Below the pieces are notes generated by a model. That model worked only from the letters and a program-made list of their open reading frames with translations, ran no database searches and was not told the origin of the DNA. Positions 1 to 11,280 of a stretch of DNA of 64,000 nucleotides are shown one piece after another (the stretch's first letter is position 1; each line of letters opens with the position of its first letter). The stretch comes from Notolepis coatsorum. Its lineage: Eukaryota > Chordata > Actinopteri > Aulopiformes > Paralepididae. The stretch lies in assembly GCA_963971535.1 (NCBI GenBank), contig OZ020589.1, forward strand, positions 54,503,743 through 54,567,742, in the 5' to 3' direction. A program made the translations under genes and the position numbers.

Positions 1-242
1 GGGTCGCCAACGCGGAGTTAAATTTTACATTTGGGTTAGGGTTACAGACGGTGTGCGAACCATACCAGGATCTTTGGGGGAGCGGGGGGGGGGGGGGGGG
101 GGCAAAAAAAATTCTCAGAGCGTTTCCCTGAGTCTCGCAACTGCCGCGGCTCGCATGAGAGAGAGAGAGAGACGCCCGCGGAGAGAGAGACGCCCGCAAG
201 AGAGAGAGAGAGAGAGAGACTCCAGCTCACTGCACTGCCGCG

Positions 243-274
<32 letters not shown>

Positions 275-350
275 GAGAGAGACTCCAGCTCACTGCCGCG
301 GAGAGAATTACATTTGTTTTTCTTGCAGTTTTATTAAAAGTCACTCCTCA
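1..350. repeat. G homopolymer and GA microsatellites
   Basis: A G-run sits at about 84-102, followed by interrupted (GA)n tracts at about 155-300 separated by short GC-rich pieces that recur ('CTCCAGCTCACTGC' twice). Open frames on both strands here are translated microsatellite (Arg-Glu or Ser-Leu runs) and are not genes. Confidence 0.9.
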
Positions 351-1005
351 TCTCCAGTAGGCAAAAAAATTCAACATTATCGCCACCCACCTGTCCTGAT
401 GGTCTGCCCAATTCTCAAAATCTGCATGTCACAGAAGTAGTCCCCGCAGCAAGTTGCTTCGCCTTCTTTGTAAAATCGAAATTGGTTAGAAGGCTTACTT
501 CTTTGATATTCCGTTTAACTTTCGACATTATCCTGGATGCGTCTATTTGTGCCTGCAGAGTGCAGACTGCAGTGCAGCGCCGCCACGCTCCGAATGGTAA
601 ACGCAAGAATAGCATGCATGTTGCATGCGTATTACGAGTAGGGTATATCTGCAGTGCCGCAACCCCATAGATTTATGCTATTGTCTATTACGGTGAATTT
701 GTGCGCAAATCATTAATACATCAGAATAGCCTAATTTTATTATTATACACGATGATGACGATACAGAAAATTACAGAAAAATTTGAAATGCATGGCAAAA
801 ATAGCATTTATCGTCAGTATTTTAGAGACCCCCCCAAAAATTCACAAATCATGTTTTCAGGGGAGCTGATGTCTGATCTAAGGGAACCATGGCTCACCGA
901 GCTCCCCCATGATTCGCACCCTGGTTACAGAGTTACAGGAAAACAAGTCTTGAGAAGGTTGGCAATACAGGCTGGGAACGTTCTGTACAATAGAATGATT
1001 CTGTA
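351..1005. other. unassigned intergenic DNA
   Basis: No coding region, recognisable repeat or RNA gene is evident. Short open frames of 62-101 codons on both strands overlap one another and show no familiar motif. Confidence 0.5.
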
Positions 1006-1350
1006 GGGTTGATTGATTGAAAACGTTATTAACAGATTGCAGAATGGGTACAATACAGTACGGCTCAATACACACAATTGTTAAGGGGATGCAGACCAGA
1101 GAAAGACTTTCGTCTTGTTTACATCAGGGTCCCCCATTTTCAATTCATAATGACATTAATGACATACAGATATATATCATGACATTTATGGTATATAGTA
1201 CCGTTACATTTGTGACATACAAGATATGCAAATATACAGTATTGTTAAACAGAGATCCTAACAGGAAATATATACATACGATGGGGAGGAGACTGTACAT
1301 TAGGAGGGGGTGGGTGGGAGGGGGGGTTTGGACATTTACAGGTAGGCTAT
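1006..1350 (-). mobile_element. family X retroelement 3' end, copy 1
   Basis: The element reads on the minus strand and ends, at its left, in a (TTGA)n tail that is (CAAT)n in the sense orientation. It contains the family block around 'AAGACTTTCGTCTTGTTTAC' and the phrase 'CAGATTGCAGAATGGGTAC', shared with four other copies in this window. A C-rich stretch (G-rich on this strand, 1,300-1,328) marks its inner part. The longest copy, at 3,905-4,586, carries a LINE C-terminal coding remnant upstream, so I read this as a 5'-truncated LINE 3' UTR rather than an independent SINE. Confidence 0.7.
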
Positions 1351-1524
1351 AAATTACCTGCTGCAGTCCAGTGAACATACTGCACCTGAAAAGCAGGTTT
1401 ATTGAGGTATTCCACATGAGGCAACGGGCTATCAATGCAGCTACCAAACAGTTATACTATGAGGCTGCTGCTGCTCATATAGTTCAAAATCAAACGTTAA
1501 GCAGGATAGCTTCAATAGCTAAAC
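1351..1524 (+). other. unassigned 58-codon open frame
   Basis: Between two family X copies, a frame stays open for about 58 codons and ends in TGA at 1,522-1,524. Its product is rich in Ala, Gln and Arg and includes 'HMRQRAINAATKQLYYEAAA'. A plausible acceptor-like 'CCTGCTGCAG' lies near its start. I do not recognise the family. It may be a transposase fragment or chance. Confidence 0.25.
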
Positions 1525-1527
1525 CTG

Positions 1528-1850
1528 ATTGATTGATTGAACATTCAACAGATTGCAGAATGGGTACAATACAATACAGTACGGCTCAATACACACAATT
1601 GTTAAGGGGATGCAGACCAGAGAAAGACTTCCGTCTTGTTTACATCAGAGTCCCCCATTTTCAATTCATCATAACATATATGACATACAGATAGACAGTA
1701 CTGCTACATCTATACATTTATGACATACCAGATCTACAAAATGACAGTACTGTTTGTGATACAAAAAGAGTTTAAAAAAGAGAGTATATATACATTTGAC
1801 GAAGAAAACTGTACATTGGATGATGTGGGGGGGGGGGGTAACTGTACATA
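1528..1850 (-). mobile_element. family X retroelement 3' end, copy 2
   Basis: Same orientation and core as copy 1, starting with a (TTGA)n tail at 1,528-1,542 and followed by the shared block. A G-run at about 1,818-1,828 corresponds to the family's C-rich segment. No coding capacity. Confidence 0.7.
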
Positions 1851-1861
1851 ATAATGCACCT

Positions 1862-2428
1862 GTGTGATCTATGGCTCAGGAACTAACCTACATGATGCCA
1901 ACGGCTCTGCCGGTGCCACTGTCCATGGATACAGCCAGTGTGTAAAGGCCGAGAACCAAAGCGAATAATAATAATATTCATAATTTTAAAAGTGTGGCTA
2001 CAGTAGAACAATGGCTGAAGGGAGCATCATGTATGAAACAGCAGGCATGCCCACCGAGCCACAGATGTCCTAGTGTCTTGAAGGACTGTGGGGTTAATCC
2101 TCTGTCTGAGTGGAAAGGGCACACTTTGACCAATAATGCACGACTGGGCAGACTCATGTGTGACACCGGGGGAAACCGTACCCACAGAACGGGCAGGAAC
2201 TCACCACCCATCAAGTTGGGTACGGAAGCCTGTATTATGAGAAGCTATACAACATCTACAGTCTGCCTTATCTATTGAATGAACCAAGGAGGGTTATATA
2301 CCTCTATAGTTGTATATATATATATATGACTATAGGCCTTGTGTACACCGTGTTCACGAAATATGCATTTCTACTTTATGACTAAAGTTAGTTAACAGAA
2401 GTCATTGTTTGTGTTTGGTGGCTTTGTA
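1862..2428. other. unassigned intergenic DNA
   Basis: Mixed-composition DNA with overlapping open frames on both strands (78 and 94 codons, 1,978-2,278) and a short (TA)n at 2,314-2,327. No domain or known repeat was recognised. Confidence 0.45.
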
Positions 2429-2780
2429 TTGTTTGATTGATTGATTGATTGATTGAACACTTTATTAACAGATTGCAGAATGGGTACAATACAGTACGGC
2501 TAAATACACACAATTGTTAAGGGGATGCAGACCAGAGAAAGACTTCCGTCTTGTTTACATCAGAGTCCCCCATTTTCAATTAATCATAACATATATGACA
2601 TACATGTCATACAGATAGACAGTACTGCTACATCTATACATTTATGACATACCAGATCTACAAATACAGTACTGTTTGTGAAACAAAAAGAGTTTAAAAA
2701 AGAGACATTTGACGAAGAAACTGTAGGCAGAGAAAGACTTTCGTCTTGTTTACATCAGGGTCCCCCATTTTCAATTCATT
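2429..2780 (-). mobile_element. family X retroelement 3' end, copy 3
   Basis: Begins with a five-unit TTGA-type tail (about 2,429-2,455) and runs through the shared core. At 2,728-2,780 a second partial copy of the core ('AGAAAGACTTTCGTCTTG') follows directly, suggesting either a nested truncated copy or an internal duplication. Confidence 0.7.
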
Positions 2781-3451
<671 letters not shown>

Positions 3452-3464
3452 CTCTCGATACTAG

Positions 3465-3904
3465 CCTACGACTGCGTGACGTAGGTAGTTGGGTCATACC
3501 ATGAGCCTTAAATTCAGAGGGGGGTTTCACTTGAACCCAAGCCATATTAGGAACAATGGTACGTTCCAACTGCCTCGTGATAAATGCACAGCTAGACTGA
3601 TATCTTAAAAAAAAAACTGATTAGACAATAACAATATTTGATGTAAAAGTTTAAAGTTAATTCCGATATTTCAAAGCACCTTAAGTGACTTACTGTACAC
3701 ACCACACAAGCACACGTATTACACACACCCACCACTGCTGCTAACATATACCTTGTATTTTATAGTATCTAGAATACATGTTGTGTATTATGTGATGTCT
3801 AGTTTATAGTTTAGTTTATAGTTTTAGTTTATAGTTTATAGTTATTTATAGCTTATTTATAGTTATAGTTGTATAGACGTACCCAAAGGTCAGTGAATAC
3901 CATG
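3465..3904. other. AT-rich DNA with TTTATAG iterations
   Basis: Nothing coding is seen. A degenerate tandem of 'TAGTTTATAG' and 'TATTTATAG' words occupies about 3,798-3,870. Confidence 0.5.
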
Positions 3905-4586
3905 ATCACAACACCAGAGGGAGCTCCACAAATCATGTAAAACCCAGATTCGGCTCAAACAAGGGATTAACACGTTTCGCAATTATGCCACATCAATGTG
4001 GAACGCCCTACCTAAAGCTGTAAAGGAATGTGAATCACTACCCACTTTCAAAAACACTCTCAAAAAACACCTACGTGAGACTGCAATTCGAAACTGGCCC
4101 CTACAAATGTCCTAACCTAGTTGTACAGTAAATGACCAAGTAAGGCTTTGTCAATATTCCAATGTACAGTGTAAAATGTGTGTGTGTCCCCTACCCAACC
4201 CCCCCCCCCCCCCCCCCCCAACCTCCAATGTACAGCCCTCACCCAACCCACCCAACCCCACCCCACCCAACCAACCTCCTCCAATGTACAGTTTCTACGC
4301 CAAATGTATATACACTCCTTTTCTGGACACTTTTGTATCACAAACAGTACTGTATTTGCAAATCTGATATGTCATAAATGTATAGATGTAACAGAACTGT
4401 CTATCTGTATGTCATGTATGTCATATATGTTATGATGAATTGAAAATGGGGGACCCTGATGTAAACAAGACGAAAGTCTTTCTCTGGTCTGCATCCCCTT
4501 AACAATTGTATGTATTGAGCTGTACTGTACTGTACCCATTCTGCAATCTGTTAATAAACTTTTCAATCAACCAATCAATCAATAGA
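3905..4586 (+). mobile_element. LINE 3' end with ORF2 C-terminal remnant (family X, longest copy)
   Basis: The left 210 bp encode the C-terminal tail typical of LINE ORF2 proteins: 'MWNALPKAV' followed by 'FKNTLKKHL' and a TAA stop near 4,115, with one frameshift upstream near 3,965. After the stop come a poly-C tract (about 4,200-4,219), a C-rich spacer, the family X core at 4,313-4,560 including an AATAAA (around 4,552), and a (CAAT)n tail. This linkage shows that X is a LINE 3' UTR. The LINE clade is uncertain (CR1/jockey group); the copy is 5'-truncated and dead. Confidence 0.6.
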
Positions 4587-4756
4587 ATAAATATACATAT
4601 TACGTTTACAAATCTTCTGAATGTATGTACATTTAAAAAGCTGTGACAATAAAATAATCTGAAAATGCTAAACATGAGGATAATACTCCAAACTCAATAA
4701 CAAGGGCACATATTCCTAGACCTCTCTTGGGATTCAAGGTCTCACAGGAGGCTACA

Positions 4757-4990
4757 TGCAACGAAAGGTTATCCTATAACCTAGTTATATGCATACTAGC
4801 TGAGCGTCTCGCTCTTCGCCATTATGAGATATCTCTGATCTCCTAGCACCTACTGTGCTCACGAACAAACAATGCACGTGACCAGGCCACGCCCCCGCGT
4901 CCCACTATATGACGCCGGACATGGTCACACTCTACCTTCCTCAGAAAGATTTCCAACACTGAAAACCCAACCAAGGGACCTCAGGGCGCT
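4757..4990 (-). repeat. DIRS right terminal inverted repeat
   Basis: The outermost bases, 'AACGAAAGGTTATCCTATAA' and onward through 'GCTGAGCGTCTCGCTC' at 4,800-4,815, are found in reverse complement in the ICR at 4,991-5,011 and 6,265-6,310. This is the DIRS arrangement in which the ICR is complementary to the element ends and is thought to allow a circular intermediate. Confidence 0.75.
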
Positions 4991-5011
4991 AAGAGCGAGA
5001 CGCTCAGCCAG

Positions 5012-6264
5012 TAGGGATGGGAATCGAAAACCGGTTCCGGTTGGGAACCGGTTCCTAATTGGCCGATGCCTGGAACCGTGTGGCTCCCATGACTTTCGAT
5101 TCCCTTATCGCTGCCAGGTTTTTCCTAGTTGCGTAATAATGTTAGCGTTAGCATGTAGCCATGGCAGACTCTATTTGATTCATTAAGGGCTCGAAATTGC
5201 CTGGGTTTTGGTAATATGCTCCCGAAATGCTCCCACTGTTTGGCTACTTCTATGTGCAGTGAAAACTACTTGAATGCTTTAGAACATAGTCATTGATTTA
5301 GTTTAGGGTGAGCTAAAATTAGCCGCGGAGCTATCGCTAGCTAACGTGAGCTAACGCTATTTAATCAAGCTCACAAAGAGAGATAAACAGCTGACAGCGG
5401 AGAGTACAGGTACAAATACAATAAAACAGCGGGTGGGGACTGTTGTGTAAACCTTGTACTCTTTAGTTCACATATAATAAGAGCCGGATTGTTTGTTTAT
5501 TAAGTCTCTACTCTGAGTCCGTCAGACAGGAAGTACCATGGTGCAACATACAAATGTGTCCGTGTAGCAACACAAGCCAATATCTTACAGGACAGGGGCC
5601 CGGGGAGGGAGCTCTGTGTGTCTGTGTGTGTGTGAGAGACAGAAGTCAGAGGAATAACGACTGTTATTCAATAGATTAAATTAGTTTAAGAATAAAAAAA
5701 TAAATACATTTTAAGAGAATCTCAAATACATTATTTTATTTAAGTGTAGGCTATAGTTAATGTTTTATTTTTTACAGTTTTTGTATTTTTCTGACATGGT
5801 AAATGGCTGCTTTTTTATATAGCGCTTTTATCCAAAGCGCTTTACAATTTGTTCCTTACATTTTACCCAATCCATCACACATTCACACAACGACGGCGCA
5901 GGCAACCATGCAAGGTGCCAACCTGCTCATCGGGAGCAGTTAGGGGTTAAGTGTCTTGCTCAAGGACACATCGACGCGCTGCCCAGGAGCGGGAATCGAA
6001 CCGGGAACCTCCGGATTGCCAGACGACTGCTCTACCTCCCGAGCCACTGTCGCCCCTGACATGGGGGCTCAACAATAAATGACAATCAGAAATGTCAAGT
6101 TGCATGTTGTTATTCTAACCAGCTTAGTTCTGTTGCATTTCCAATTTATTTATTTAAATTATAAATTGATCAGGTATCGATAAGAGAATCGATAAAGAAT
6201 CGAATCGATAAGCAGAATCGATAATGGAATCGTATCGATAAAATCCTATCAATTCCCATCCCTA
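5012..6264. mobile_element. non-autonomous hAT-like DNA transposon with 8-bp target duplication
   Basis: Terminal inverted repeats begin TAGGGATGGGAAT at both ends, and the element is flanked by an exact 8-bp duplication, TCAGCCAG (5,004-5,011 and 6,265-6,272); 8 bp is the hAT hallmark. Subterminal regions carry repeated words: ACCGGTTCC inversions near the left end and several ATCGAT motifs at 6,175-6,245. No transposase frame is present, so it would depend on a transposase supplied elsewhere. It carries a SINE at 5,800-6,055. Confidence 0.8.
5800..6055 (-). mobile_element. tRNA-derived SINE, copy 1, with 9-bp target duplication
   Basis: On the minus strand the head resembles a tRNA with an A-box-like 'TGGCTCGGGAGG' and a B-box-like 'GGTTCGATTCC', followed by a body and the tail 'CGCTTTGGATAAAAGCGC'. 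The tail resembles L2-type LINE tails, suggesting LINE-dependent mobilisation. A direct repeat CTGACATGG flanks it at 5,791-5,799 and 6,056-6,064. Both pol III promoter boxes look intact. It is a SINE, not a tRNA gene, because the cloverleaf is incomplete. Confidence 0.85.
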
Positions 6265-6306
6265 TCAGCCAGTATTCATATAACTAGGTTATAGGATAAC
6301 CTTTCG

Positions 6307-6766
6307 TTATATTATCATACTGACCATCGCGTCTCGCTCTTCGCCATAATGAGAGCAGACGCGTGGCCCGACAAGTGTACCCCCTGAGGGCCCGTAAGCC
6401 CCAACCAGGGAGGAGGGGAGTCCCGTCCACCCGCCCGTCCTAACGAAGGGGGGGAGGCAGTCAACTCCACCAAAGTGCGAAAAAGGGGGAACCAGACACC
6501 CTGAAAACGCACAGCACAGGCGGGACCACGTGTGACACAGCACCCCGTGGCACACACCCACACACCCCTGCTAGCCCACCAAATGGCGGGACGCAGGAGA
6601 GGTCCCAGACCTCAGAACCGCCTGGGAGACAGAACCCCCAGTCATGTCCCTGAGGTAAAACTTAACGAAGGGACCCGGGGAGGACCAGGAGGCCGCAGCA
6701 CAGATGTCCTCCACCAAGGCCCCCCCTAACCCTAACAAGGTGGCAGAGGCCGCCACTCCACGAGTG
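6307..6766 (-). pseudogene. DIRS tyrosine recombinase, C-terminal piece
   Basis: This is the last part of the recombinase that would excise or integrate the circular DIRS DNA. The frame up to 6,571 reads through '[20 protein letters not shown]' and 'FVKFYLRDM'; the tyrosine of that last motif is the candidate nucleophile of the tyrosine-recombinase fold. The upstream piece lies at 9,335-10,130, separated by the family X insertion, which cuts the expected H-x-x-R box: the residues just before TRG read GN where HS would be expected. A stop follows near 6,571 and the rest to about 6,307 is a degraded tail. Non-functional. Confidence 0.7.
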
Positions 6767-6867
6767 TTTCCACTCCACAGTTGTACAATGTACAGTTCCC
6801 CCCCCACCCACCCAACCCCACCCCACCTACCCAACCTCCTCCAATGTACAGTTTCTACATCAAATGT

Positions 6868-7386
6868 CTGAAGAAGTCCACTATTATCCCTGTACCCAAA
6901 AAATCCAAGCCTGCTTGCCTCAATGACTACCGCCCTGTAGCTCTCACCTCCATAGCCATGAAGTGCTTTGAGAAGCTAGTAAAGGGCTACATCTGCTCCT
7001 CCCTCCCCGTCAACCTGGACCCCCTGCAATTTGCATACCGCCCAAACAGGTCCACGGAGGACGCCATAGCCCATGTGCTGCACACAGCAGCATCACACCT
7101 GGACAAGAGGCAGGGGAACTATGTGAGAATGCTGTTCATCGACTACAGCTCAGCATTCAATACCATAGTCCCCTCCAAACTCATAGCCAAGCTAAGGGAC
7201 CTGGGCTTGAACTATGACCTCTGCCAGTGGGTCTTGGACTTCCTGACGGGCAGAACCCAGGTGGTGAGAGCAGGCAACTGCACCTCCCCATCCATCACTC
7301 TCAACATAGGGCCCCCCCAGGGCTGTGTTCTGAGTCCCCTCCTCTACTCCCTGTACACACATGACTGTGTGGCACAGCGGAACAAC
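6868..7386 (+). pseudogene. LINE A reverse transcriptase, N-terminal piece
   Basis: In frame from the truncation point, this piece covers the fingers and palm of a non-LTR reverse transcriptase: '[18 protein letters not shown]', the palm motif '[11 protein letters not shown]' with its catalytic Asp, and the '[20 protein letters not shown]' block. The product would copy element RNA into DNA at a nicked target. The frame is interrupted after 'VAQRNN' by the RTE fragment, just before the FADD box, which resumes beyond the insertion. Because the element is 5'-truncated, no endonuclease domain and no start codon are present. Confidence 0.85.
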
Positions 7387-7918
7387 ATCATCATTAGGTG
7401 GCTTCTTCGTTCCGAAGGTTGCCTATCACTCTCCAACCCATTCTGTCCCAACTTCTTCTCTCCAACTCTGTGACTCCGCCTCTCACTCCGCTCCAATCAC
7501 AGACGTCGTCTACCCAGCCTCTTCTTGGTCTTCCACTTCCTCTCTTTCCATCCACCTTCCCCATCACCACCTTCTTGAACATCTCCCCGCTGGATCCTCT
7601 CAGAACATGCCCGCACAACTCCATCTTTCTCTTTTTCAACCTCTCCAGCAGCTGTCCTCCTTGCATATCCACTCTTCTCAGTACCTCCTCATTCTTGATC
7701 TTATCCTTCCATGTTATCTTCAGCATCTTCCTCAGCGTCCACATGTCAAAAGAGTCTATCATCCTCTTTGCCTCTTCATTCAGCGCCCATGCTTCTGCTC
7801 CGTATGAAAAGACTGACATAACATACGTTTCCAAAATCCTTCGTTTTCCAACTTGTGTTTCTTCTCAATAATTCTTTATGGTTCCAGAATGCGCCCTTTG
7901 CTATTCCGGTTCTTCTCT
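7387..7918 (-). mobile_element. RTE-like LINE 3' fragment inside LINE A
   Basis: On the minus strand it encodes the C-terminal region of an RTE/BovB-type ORF: 'VFSYGAEAWALNEEAKRMID', then 'TLRKMLKITWKDKIKNEEVL' and 'GSGRPRRGWVDDV'. The stop is followed at once by TGATGATGATG, the very short trinucleotide-repeat 3' end typical of RTE elements, with no longer UTR. One frameshift near 7,850 separates an upstream 'AFWNHKELL' piece. AACAAC occurs at both junctions and may be the target duplication. It is severely 5'-truncated and cannot move by itself. Confidence 0.75.
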
Positions 7919-8640
7919 TAACAACAACACAATTATCAAATTTGCTGACGACACAGTAGTGGTGGGCCTGATCTCTGCAAACGACGAGAGGGCCTACCTG
8001 GAGGAGGTCAAGGTTCTAGCGGGATGGTGTCAAGAGAACAGCCTCTCCCTGAACGTCAGCAAAACAAAGGAGATGATTGTGGACTTTAGGAGGTCGGGGG
8101 TCAGGGACTACAGCCCCCTCACCATCGACGGGGCACCGGTTGAGAGAGTGAACAGTTTTAAGTACCTTGGAGCCCACATATCCGAGGACTTGACATGGAC
8201 CACGCACATTGACAGTGTTGTGAAGAAGGCACGGCAATGCCTCTACTTCCTCAGGCGCCTAAGGAAGTTCCAAGTCAGTCAGAAGATCCTTAAGAACTTC
8301 TACTCATGCACAATAGAGAGCATCCTGACTGGCAATATCACCTCCTGGTTTGGGAATAGCACAACACAAGACCGTAGCAGACTACAGAAAGTGGCCCGCT
8401 CAGCCGAACGTACAATTGGAGGGGGGCTTCCCACTCTCCAGGGCATTTACAACAAGCGGTGCAGGGGTAAGGCTAAGAGAATTATCAAAGACACCCAAAC
8501 AACTGCCTCTTTGAACTGCTGCGGTCAGGCAAGCGATACCGGAGTCTCATGGCAAGCACAGAGAGACTCAGAAGAAGCTTCTATCCCAGGCCATCAGGAT
8601 GCTCAACGAACAATAACACTATGTAACAACCATCAAATGC
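7919..8640 (+). pseudogene. LINE A reverse transcriptase, C-terminal piece
   Basis: Coding resumes at 'NNTIIKFADDTVVVGLI', which contains the catalytic FADD box, then 'SLNVSKTKEMIVDF', 'FKYLGAHISEDLTW' and 'KARQCLYFLRRLRKF', the thumb-side blocks of Rex1/L2-type proteins. A small deletion near 8,495 shifts the frame after 'AKRIIKDT', so the last 50 or so codons are garbled, although the ancestral end is recognisable around 8,610. Non-functional, but the catalytic Asp pair is retained. Confidence 0.85.
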
Positions 8641-9334
8641 ACTCACAGCACACACATCCACATGCACACACTCACTTTAAACATACAACTCACTGCAGCA
8701 CCCACTTTAACCACTTTAGTACACCTAAGCACACTTTATATTTATTTGTAAAGAATTTGCACTACAACCCATACCTCATTACACCTTACTGTAAATTGTA
8801 AATTGTACTTCTGCTTTGCACTGTATAGTATATTGTATGGTAACTCAGTTACTTCTACTCTACATTGAGCATTGTATATATGTATATACTGAACATTTTT
8901 GTCTATGTACTTGACTTCTATTTTATACTTGTATACTTATTTTATACTTATCTATTTTTGCCTAGCACAGTCTCTGGAGCGAAACAGAAAGAAGCATTTT
9001 GTATAAAAGTATTCTGTACTTCTGTATGACAACTAATAAAAAAAACTTGAAACTTGAAATGTATATACTCTCTTTTCTGGACACTTTTTGTATCACAAAC
9101 AGTACTGTATTTGCAAATCTGGTATGTCATAAATGTATAGATGTAGCAGTACTGTTGATCTGTATGTCGTGTGTGTCATATATGTTATGATGAATTGAAA
9201 ATGGGGGCCCTGATGTAAACAAGACGAAAGTCTTTCTCTGGTCTGCATCACCTTAACAATTGTATGTATTGAGCTGTACTGTACTGTACCCATTCTGCAA
9301 TCTGTTAATAAAGTTTTCAATCAATCAATCAAAA

Positions 9335-10130
9335 AGCCCTGACGCCCCCAGGGGGGATCTGTCCAGCCAACGTGTAGCAAAGGGCAATGCCCTCGCACAA
9401 CCAATGTGACAGGCGCAGCTTGGACAGTGCCTTACCTGCGTGAGGGCCACCGTAACAAACAAACAGTTGATCGGAAGCCCTGAGATCCTGCGTCCAACTG
9501 AGGTAAACCCCCAGCGCACGGACAAGACACGACAGATGAAGGCTTGCCTCTAACTCACTAGTGTGAGGAGGCGGATGAAACGCCTGAACCACAATATCCC
9601 TGGAGCGAAAAGAGCTCCGGATATTCTTTGGCACGAAGACTGGATTAGGCCTCAGAGTCGCACCGCTATTGGCCCGAATAGACAGGCACTCAGGCCGCAC
9701 CGAGAGAGCACACAGCTCACCCACGCGCTTAGCGGAGGTGATGGCCAGAAGGAACGCCGTCTTAAAAGACAGCTGCTCCAATGGCGCTTGCTCAAGAGGC
9801 TCAAACGGGGCCTCCGACAACCGGCCCAGGACCAGTTGGAGGTCCCAACTCGGAGACAGAGAATGTCCCACAGGCTTGAGACGCTGAGCGCCAAGCAGGA
9901 AACGTTTCAGAAGAGGGTGGCTGAACAACGTACCGCCCCCAAAACCCACATGACAAGAGGATATAGCTGCAGCGTATACCCTCACCGTCGAGGCCGACAG
10001 TCTACCCAGGATAGACTGGAGGAAGGAAAGAACAGCGTCCAGGGGGCAGGACACCGGATCCCGGCCCCCAACCTTACACCACTCTTGAAAAGCACGCCAC
10101 TTACCCGCGTAAACCGCGTTCCGGATGGTG
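9335..10130 (-). pseudogene. DIRS tyrosine recombinase, N-terminal and central piece
   Basis: This frame carries the recombinase core-binding and catalytic regions. 'MGLDPTVVDTIRNA' and 'KWRAFQEWC' open the N-terminal helical domain, 'LSASTVRVYAAAISSCH' follows, and 'ITSAKRVGELCALSV' holds the first catalytic Arg. It ends at 'IPPGGVRAF' where the family X element was inserted; the H-x-x-R box should come next. Together with the piece ending at 6,766 it would form a recombinase of about 330 residues. It lies downstream of RNase H, as in other DIRS elements. Confidence 0.75.
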
Positions 10131-10557
10131 TCGACCACAGTAGGGTCAAGACCCATCCCCTCCAGACTCACCCTCTCAGCAGCCAAACCTTCAGTGGCTG
10201 CCCCAGAACAGGGAACAGACATCCGTGTGCCTGAGAGAGGGCCTGCGGCGACCATGGAACAGGCCACGGCGGGGCTACCAAGAGCTGAATCAGGACCGGG
10301 AACCACACAGCCATGCCCCGGTCCGGCGCGATCAGGAGTACGCTCCCGACGTACCCGCTCCAACAGCTGAGCTATCAGGTGTATGGGGGGGAACGCGTAC
10401 AGAATCCCGGGCGGCCATGGATACATCGAGAAGGCATCCACCCCCAGGGGAGGATTGTCCCCCCGACTGACCGAGAACCATAAGGGGCACTGGTGGGACT
10501 GTCTGCTCGCAAACAGATCCACCATGGCCTCCCCGAATCGGTCCCAGACCTGTCTGA

Positions 10558-11142
10558 CTATGTCTGGATGTAGTCCCCACTCAGGATGAGGACCGCCCGC
10601 AACATCACATCCGCGCCCACATTCTCCTTGCCAGGGATGTGGAGCACCCTCAGGCTGCGCAGATTGAGAGACGCCCATAGCCAGAGCTCGACCGCCGCCC
10701 GGTGCAGACGGATGGAGCGTACTCCTCCCTGTCTGTTGATATACAACGCTGTCGTCGTGTTGTCCGTCCTGATCAACACATGCTCGCCCACCACCAGGTG
10801 GCCGAACTGCTTGAGGACCAGAAGTACCGCCTTCAATTCCAACACATTGATATGCAGTGCAGACCGGGTAGCATGGCACGTCCAGCTGCCCCCTACTGCG
10901 TTGGTCCGACACGTCCCCCCCCATCCCGTCAGGGAGGCGTCGGTGAAGACCGTGACGTGTGACCACCTGCAGCCCATGGAGATCCCGTTGGTGAGGGCAC
11001 CAGGACTCCCCCAGTGGTCGAGATCCCCCAGTATTGACACAGGAACCTTCAGTCGTTTCCAAATGCCTCTCACCAGGTCTATTTTCATACTGGAAAACCA
11101 CCTCTGTACCCTCCTCATAAATAGGAGGCCAAGAGGGACCAC
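10558..11142 (-). pseudogene. DIRS RNase H region
   Basis: The frame encodes an RNase H-like domain that would remove the RNA strand after reverse transcription. The motifs are 'VTVFTDASLTGWGG' (first catalytic Asp), 'LHINVLELKAVLLVLKQFG' (catalytic Glu), 'VLIRTDNTTTALYINRQGG' (second Asp) and 'LHIPGKENVGAD' (final Asp region). The four acidic positions look intact. It is out of frame with the reverse transcriptase upstream and with the following 'WGLHPDIVRQVWDRFGEAM' segment, the second frameshift lying near 10,585. The domain is therefore well preserved inside a broken polyprotein. Confidence 0.8.
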
Positions 11143-11280
11143 ATAGTGAGCAGATGCCAGGACGGAGCCCCCTGAGCGTGCCGAGAATATCCACTCGCCG
11201 ACCCTCTGAAAGGGTTGCCCTCATGGGCCTTGAGCTTAGAACCAAGCCCAAGTACTCCACCTGTTGACTGGGAAGAGGAG

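Larger units (their letters stand above)
4991..6345 (-). repeat. DIRS internal complementary region, split by a hAT element
   Basis: Two pieces, 4,991-5,011 and 6,265-6,345, join across the hAT insertion. The first half is complementary to the right terminal repeat at 4,757-4,815. The second half ('CATCGCGTCTCGCTCTTCGC' at 6,325-6,344) should be complementary to the left terminal repeat, which is absent here. Position just downstream of the recombinase gene fits the DIRS plan. Confidence 0.7.
6868..9056 (+). mobile_element. LINE A: 5'-truncated Rex1/L2-like non-LTR retrotransposon
   Basis: The element starts inside the reverse transcriptase and runs to a 3' UTR ending 'AACTTGAAACTTGAA' after AATAAA. 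A 6-bp duplication AAATGT flanks it (6,862-6,867 and 9,057-9,062), consistent with target-primed insertion into family X. An RTE-like fragment splits the coding region at about 7,387-7,918. A related 3' end occurs at 33,693-34,086, so this family has been active more than once here. Clade: CR1 superclade, closest in my reading to Rex1/L2; uncertain. Confidence 0.8.
6767..9334 (+). mobile_element. family X retroelement 3' end, copy 5, interrupted by LINE A
   Basis: The left piece (6,767-6,867) holds the C-rich segment and 'CCAATGTACAGTTTCTACAT'. The right piece (9,057-9,334) resumes exactly where the uninterrupted copy at 4,145-4,586 continues, and ends in AATAAAG and (CAAT)n. LINE A lies between, with AAATGT duplicated at the joints. 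The element itself sits in the DIRS recombinase gene. Confidence 0.8.

Noticed and set aside
33-46. Telomere repeat (GGGTTAGGGTTA)
   Set aside because: Only about two units; similar short words at 6,727 and 16,624. Too short to indicate a chromosome end or interstitial telomere array.
5990-6055. tRNA gene on the minus strand
   Set aside because: A- and B-box-like sequences are present but they form the head of a SINE with a body, LINE-like tail and target duplication, and no complete cloverleaf.
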